Shown piece after piece: positions 7,045 to 11,149 of a stretch of DNA of 11,149 nt. The first letter of the stretch is position 1; the number at the start of each line of letters is the position of its first letter. Below the pieces are notes generated by a model. That model was not told where the DNA came from. It did no database searches and worked only from the letters and a program-made list of their open reading frames with translations. The position numbers and the translations under genes were made by a program. Origin of the DNA: Ectocarpus siliculosus (taxonomy: Eukaryota > Sar > Phaeophyceae > Ectocarpales > Ectocarpaceae); the NCBI GenBank assembly GCA_000310025.1, contig FN649733.1:2327956-2339104 (forward strand), in the 5' to 3' direction.

Positions 7045-8020
7045 TCTAGCTGTAGGCAGTAGGCAAGCGTTTTGTATTTTCCGTAATGTAGCAAGGCTTG
7101 GGGGGGATGGAGGGCGGGGATTGCATGTGTGATGCTGTGTGTCGGAGGTGCGGGGCGGGGGGGGGCAAAAACTCGAGCTTTGCACCTTCTTGTGTGAGAG
7201 CGTGTGTGCATGGGTTTTATAGAAGTTCGATTTTTATCGTCACACTGCTGCGTGTTTGTTGCCTTAGGCAGTTTTTGGCGAACGTTTCTGTCTCGCCTGC
7301 AATAGTTACTACAGCAAGAGGTGGTATTACAGCAGCCAGCCGTTTCATGCATATTGTAACGGCGTTGAGGTTTTTCACATTTATTTTCCAATTTCAAACA
7401 ATTGCTAGGGTGTGAAAACGGGAGTCGCTATTCGTCCACTTCAGAATTCACCAGTGTTCGTTCACAACAAACAGGGTCGTGGTAGGAAAGGCTAATCATC
7501 ATGATACAAGAGCGGCCAGATCATGTGGTGGTGTTCACGTTTGCTATGTGGTTGGTTGCTGTACTTTCTACTGCTGTGGATATATTATATATATATCATC
7601 TCGAGGGGCTAGCTGATTATCGACTCAAACGTACCGAGAGAACAGGTTTCAAACGTCATGGTCATTATTAATGCGCACATAAATAAAGTGGGCCGTTCTG
7701 TTCAATTGATGTATCCAGAGATGTACCGCAGCCATGCTATAGGTGAAGCCTGGCCTGGCCATGTATGGGGGGAATGAACGTAGGTGTGGTGTCTTGTGTG
7801 CAGAGACGGCGCTTTGTGCATCCACTGGATACGTTTGTTTGGTGAGAGTACTCAGGTGTGTGTGTTGTGGGTCTTGTCACGAATAAAGCCCCGCGCACAA
7901 CTGCTGCTGCACATGTATCGTCTTTTTTTTGTTCAAGTGTGCATCATTTGGCCTGTTTTCGTGCTTCGGGATATACATACATACTTCGCTGGCGGAAGTG
8001 AGTCTTTTCTCACGCTTGCT
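7045..8020. other. Spacer, AT-richer, no supported gene
   Basis: It includes an AT near-palindrome at 7579-7597. AATAAA hexamers (plus strand) near 7683 and 7882 could be poly(A) signals, but no gene end can be tied to them. A 112-codon plus frame at 7784-8122 is Trp/Cys/Leu-rich without codon bias and is not accepted. Confidence 0.5.
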
Positions 8021-8026
8021 TCTCAG

Positions 8027-8178
8027 GGGCACGCACGGGGATCGTCTGTACACTACTGCACACGCCCGAGGACCGCCAGCCACCCGTGGCGCGTGTGCTT
8101 GTTGAAGAATCTGGCTCTATAACCCGGAGACGTTCCGCGCGAGAAATACTTGAAACACAAAAAATGCATGCGCTATAA
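8027..8178 (+). other. Exon-like stretch, strand unresolved
   Basis: On the plus strand a good acceptor (TTGCTTCTCAG, 8026) opens a frame giving TGIVCTLLHTPEDRQPPVAR onward to TAA at 8176-8178. On the minus strand, from an acceptor TTGCGCAG (exon start 8205), a frame reads IKGLPVYEVIAHAFFVFQ and ends at a stop at 8119-8117. At most one can be real. Neither matches a family I know. Confidence 0.18.
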
Positions 8179-8384
8179 CTTCGTAAACAGGAAGACCTTT
8201 GATTCCTGCGCAACGCACACAACGAGTTCCACAGACCATGGACAACACGAATGAATACGTAAGTAAGTGTGAGTGATCAAACGCAGCAGAGTTTTTACAG
8301 CAGTAGGAACTGGAGTATTTAGGCTAAACTCACACTCGCACACCACGGCGAGAAAAAAATAAATATCCCGCATATACAACATAC

Positions 8385-8477
8385 CAGGCAGGTTGAGATG
8401 CAACGATGCGACCGCGATGACATCGGCCATGTCCTCTTGCGTGGCCCCCGGGAGGCAAGCGACATAACTCCCGGAGC
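8385..8477 (-). other. Exon-like GC3-rich stretch (minus reading preferred)
   Basis: On the minus strand, an AAG acceptor at 8478 and a GTATGT donor after 8385 bound 30 full codons. They read SYVACLPGATQEDMADVIAV and on to NLP, mostly ending in G or C. The phase fits the minus candidate ending at 8117. However, the plus strand of the same stretch is also open (QVEMQRCDRDDIGHVLLRG), ends at its own GTATGT at 8480, and is phase-compatible with the plus exon at 8865. The strand cannot be decided from sequence alone. Confidence 0.2.
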
Positions 8478-8864
8478 CTTGTATGTATGTTCATATGGCG
8501 ACCTCAGCACATGTAAAGAGTCACCACCTCACTGAAGAGTTCACCCGAAAAAACCAGGCCATACGGTGACGTAAACAAAAAGTCAGCACCGCATGTTGTA
8601 AAATGACGTCAAGTAGAGCCAGGCGCACCCACCCCTAGTTGAGGAGAGCTACTTGCGTGCGCGAAGGCATGTCACGCAAAGGGGCGACCAGAAAAAACCA
8701 GCGCGTGCGCCCAGCATGGGCTGCGCATGATTGCAGGCCATGGGAAGCTGTGTGTGTTTTGGTTACTTGCTCGCGACATATATCCGGCGCTTTATATATA
8801 GTTCTGGCAAAGAGTGCGAAGCAAAAAAAACACCGCCCAGCGCCCCGACGCTGGATACATACAG

Positions 8865-8938
8865 ACCCACGATCTACCTGCTGCCCGCCGCGTTCACGGA
8901 CAACTCCAACAGCGGTACAGCAGCAGGAGGAGCACGAG
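8865..8938 (+). CDS. Candidate internal exon of an unknown gene
   Basis: The acceptor is ATACATACAG at 8864 and the donor is GTAAGC at 8939, both good. The 74 bases read PTIYLLPAAFTDNSNSGTAA with marked GC3 bias (CCC ACG ATC TAC CTG CTG), like the exons of the first gene and unlike the flanks. No neighbouring exon can be fixed with confidence. A TATA-like TTTATATATA lies upstream at 8791-8800. Confidence 0.28.
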
Positions 8939-9654
8939 GTAAGCACAAAGCATTTCGGATAGTCATCATGCCTTCTCAGTCGTCATACCGCCACTCCTCG
9001 AAGATGTGCGTAAATGCTGTAGACACGGCGTTTTGTGGCGTCGCACACGATTCCTTCATGATGACGAAGCACAAACGAAAAAACGCATCCAACCATGGTC
9101 GGTGAAGAGAAGCACCCTCGTCGTAATATCCACGTTGCCCACTGCCCGCTGGAAATGTACCAGACACAATATTAGGGAGTGCCAGTCTCCTTGCCGAACC
9201 AGCAGCACCCCGCGTAGCAATAGATACATTCGCAGCCTCTCCACGTCATTCTCGGCTCTCTTCCCGTTCGGCGCGTTTTAGGAAGAGACGGATAGACAGG
9301 GAGAGAGATACACTCACTGACGACCGGGTGTCAGCGCGGTCGATGCTAACACTACAAACACACGCACGAACGGGCTGTAGAGGACGCGTGTAGGCCCCAC
9401 AGCGAGCGTTGTAACATACATCATTCGAATCAGGGTATGCGAAAAAGTTATCCCGCACACCAAGTAATAATAAGTAGTAAGTGCGCACACCAAGACACCA
9501 AGTCTGCCTGTAGATTCCCCCGGGATCAATGTTTTATTTTCCCCCATAGATTGCCATATACCCAATAGACCATACATGTTCTCTTGGTTACGTTGACCGC
9601 ATGCAGTGTACTGCTGAAGTGCACTGAAACCTGTTCGACCTCGTGTGTGTACAG

Positions 9655-10667
9655 AAAGATAGCGGAGTCAAGTTATGCCTGTGGGTTGTCTGTGCCAAGA
9701 ACGCGTTGATAAAAACCACACGACGACCATACACACACACCTCATCATCCACAATCTACATCCTCCAATCAATTTTGAGTGAAGAAGCATCACACGCCTC
9801 TGCGCGCGTGAACCAAGAACCCTAATGCTGGACGGAAACGAACCCCCGAACATCATCAGTAGGAGTTCGCAATTATGCTGTGTGTTGTTGTGGTATTTGG
9901 AGGTAGACATGTGGTCGTGGTTGATCATGGTTATTTGGCGCCGTCGGATGCTATGACGTGACGTCATGCTAGATCGCTAGATCAGGGCTTTATGCGGAGA
10001 CACGTGCCCTTCTGTTCAGTGTGTGTGTGCGTACAGGCGATCTATGATCGTGTGTGCGCGGGATATTGTGAGTTGGCTTGGAAAGCGTTAATCAAGAGAA
10101 AGAGAACAACGGAAAGCAACAACAACCTGCTACTGTGGTCGGACAAGAGAGTTCCACACAGCTCAAAGGTGATTGATTCTGAAGGAAGGGGTCAAATACC
10201 ATTACAGTGTTCCGTTCCACCTACCGTAACTCTTTACATATAGACTATATGCTACGGCAGCACTCGTACGTATTTTCTCATTAACTTTCAGGGATGATGC
10301 AGAAATTGAGCAAGAAGATGTCACGATTCCACCTTCTTCCTCTCCTCCTTCATTTACTTACATAGATAGTCCGATCACTCCATTTTCACACGCGAAAACT
10401 GTTCAGAGGGCAAGGGTGCCGGTCTCGGGTAGTACAATCTGTACCTATAAAACAAAACTTTGTAGGCCGTCGTTGTTGTTGTTGTCGTCTCTTTTCAAAA
10501 ACGCGCTGTTCGATGTTTCAGCCTCCGGCTCTTTCGCGAGGAGGGAGACCAAGGCACACAAGGTGCTGCGCGCCGTGTCTCGTGCCAAGGGCGCAGCGCG
10601 GCTGCGACGGTGGCGCAGTGTGCGTGAGGAGGTGGCGGCGCAACCGGCTGCGGTACACAAAGAATAG
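9655..10667 (+). CDS. Candidate four-exon gene of unknown function
   Basis: Tentative join 9655-9807, 10037-10206, 10292-10428, 10522-10667, with matching phases and a TAG stop at 10665-10667 (606 bases, 201 residues plus stop). The start is not seen; the first exon follows TGTGTGTACAG. The second follows GTGCGTACAG and reads AIYDRVCAGYCELAWKALIK. The third follows a branch-like CATTAAC and CTTTCAG and reads DDAEIEQEDVTIPPSSSPPS. The fourth follows GATGTTTCAG. Donors GTGAAC, GTGTTC and GTAGTA are weak; a better-looking AAG/GTGATT at 10169 gives the wrong phase for the third exon. The product would be rich in basic residues toward the C-terminus, with no domain recognised. Confidence 0.28.
10522..10667 (+). 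CDS. Terminal exon of the candidate gene, GC3-rich and basic
   Basis: This is the best-supported part of the candidate gene. About 48 codons after the TTTCAG acceptor show strong GC3 preference (AAG GTG CTG CGC GCC GTG) up to TAG. The peptide RRETKAHKVLRAVSRAKGAA then RLRRWRSVREEV is helical-looking and very basic. The preceding 93-base intron (10429-10521) has the TTG-repeat style of the introns in the first gene. A 101-codon minus frame overlaps it but lacks this codon bias. Confidence 0.38.
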
Positions 10668-10767
10668 GTCAAATCGTTTTTTTTGGGGGCTACTGCTGTG
10701 TGCAGCTGCTGTGGTCTGTCTGTTATAGAAACCTCACGGATACCAATCAACCCGGTGTTTTTTCCTT

Positions 10768-11149
10768 TCGTCGGTCGGTCGGTCAGTCGCCGGTCGGTGG
10801 GGTTGGGGTATGGTGGGGTATGGTGGGGTAGGGTGGGTTTGGTCGGTTGGTTGGTCGGGTTGTGTTTTGGGGCGGGTTGGGGTGGGTTGGAGGTAGAGGG
10901 TGGGTTTGGTTCGTCGGTCGGACGGTCGGTCGGGTTGGCGTTGGATTGTGGTTTGGGTTGGATTGGATTGGGTGAAGTATAGCGTAGGGTCGGGTCGGGT
11001 CGGTCGGTCGGTCGGTCGGTCGGTCCGTCGGTTGGTCGGGTTGTGTTTTGGGGTCGGGTTGTGTTTGGTTTTGGGTTCAGTTGGGTAGGGTGGAGTAGGG
11101 TAGGGTATGATAAGGTAGGGTAGAAGGTAGGGTGGGTTTGGTCGGTCGG
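10768..11149 (+). repeat. Degenerate G/T-rich tandem array, runs off the window
   Basis: This is a strongly strand-biased G/T-rich tract with very few A or C. It is made of GGTC tetramers (10773-10785, 11000-11024), GGGTA and GGGTT units and TATGGTGGGG units. Two identical 23-base blocks occur at 10850-10872 and 11031-11053. A shared 13-base block occurs at 10831, 10898 and 11130. Open frames across it are low-complexity artefacts. Confidence 0.9.
10799..10838 (+). promoter_or_regulatory. Strong potential G-quadruplex in the array
   Basis: Six G-runs of three or more bases are spaced by loops of one to six bases within the G/T array. The motif is clear; in vivo folding is not shown. Confidence 0.6.

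Noticed and set aside
7805-7830. Short match to the 1011-1030 duplication unit (GTGCATCCACT)
   Set aside because: Only about 14 of 15 bases agree and similarity stops, so it is probably chance.
8739-8801. Minus-strand TATA box with a nearby ATG starting MACNHAQPMLG
   Set aside because: The TATA-like run is near-symmetric and fits either strand. The 30-codon frame has no confirmed downstream exon with a good acceptor.
9164-9393. 76-codon open plus frame after CCAG at 9163
   Set aside because: It is Arg/Ser-rich with no codon bias, and an acceptor alone is weak evidence. A frame of this length is not surprising here.

Overview
The window looks like nuclear DNA of an intron-rich, GC-rich eukaryote. 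A brown alga or related stramenopile is my best guess. The reasons are short GC3-rich exons, GT-AG introns full of TTG/CTG repeats and C or G homopolymers, proteins with long poly-Ala, poly-Gln and poly-Ser runs, and long gene-poor spacers. This is inference from style, not a database match. I see no bacterial operons, rRNA, tRNA, CRISPR arrays or recognisable transposase.

Positions 1-4220 hold the 3' part of one plus-strand gene, whose 5' exons lie left of the window. Splice sites and reading phase chain seven exons: 152-377, 813-960, 1051-1075, 1548-2291, 2688-2966, 3218-3350 and 3604-4220. They total 2172 bases, an exact multiple of three, giving 723 residues plus a TAG stop. The product is a single-pass membrane protein: the end of an ectodomain, one helix with small-residue (GxxxG-type) packing, then a cytoplasmic tail of about 600 residues. 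The tail is mostly disordered, with poly-Q, poly-A, poly-S, RS/RGG-like and poly-Arg stretches. No catalytic domain is recognisable. The most interesting structure is around 960-1550. A 25-base microexon there is needed to restore frame. It lies inside a 127-base tandem duplication whose second copy has lost both splice sites. An alternative acceptor at 1391 would keep the frame in a different way.

Positions 4221 to about 8020 are probably 3' UTR and then spacer: simple repeats, G- and C-runs and no well-supported gene. A 103-codon ORF at 6691-7002 with a signal-peptide-like start is the best weak candidate. Positions 8020-9400 contain several short exon-like stretches with good splice sites, but the strand cannot be fixed by eye. 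Positions 9655-10667 can be chained into a plausible four-exon plus-strand gene of unknown function ending in a GC3-rich basic C-terminus. This is tentative, because several donors are weak.

The right end (about 10768-11149) is a strongly strand-biased G/T-rich degenerate tandem array with GGTC and GGGTA/GGGTT units and higher-order copies. It runs off the window and could form G-quadruplexes.
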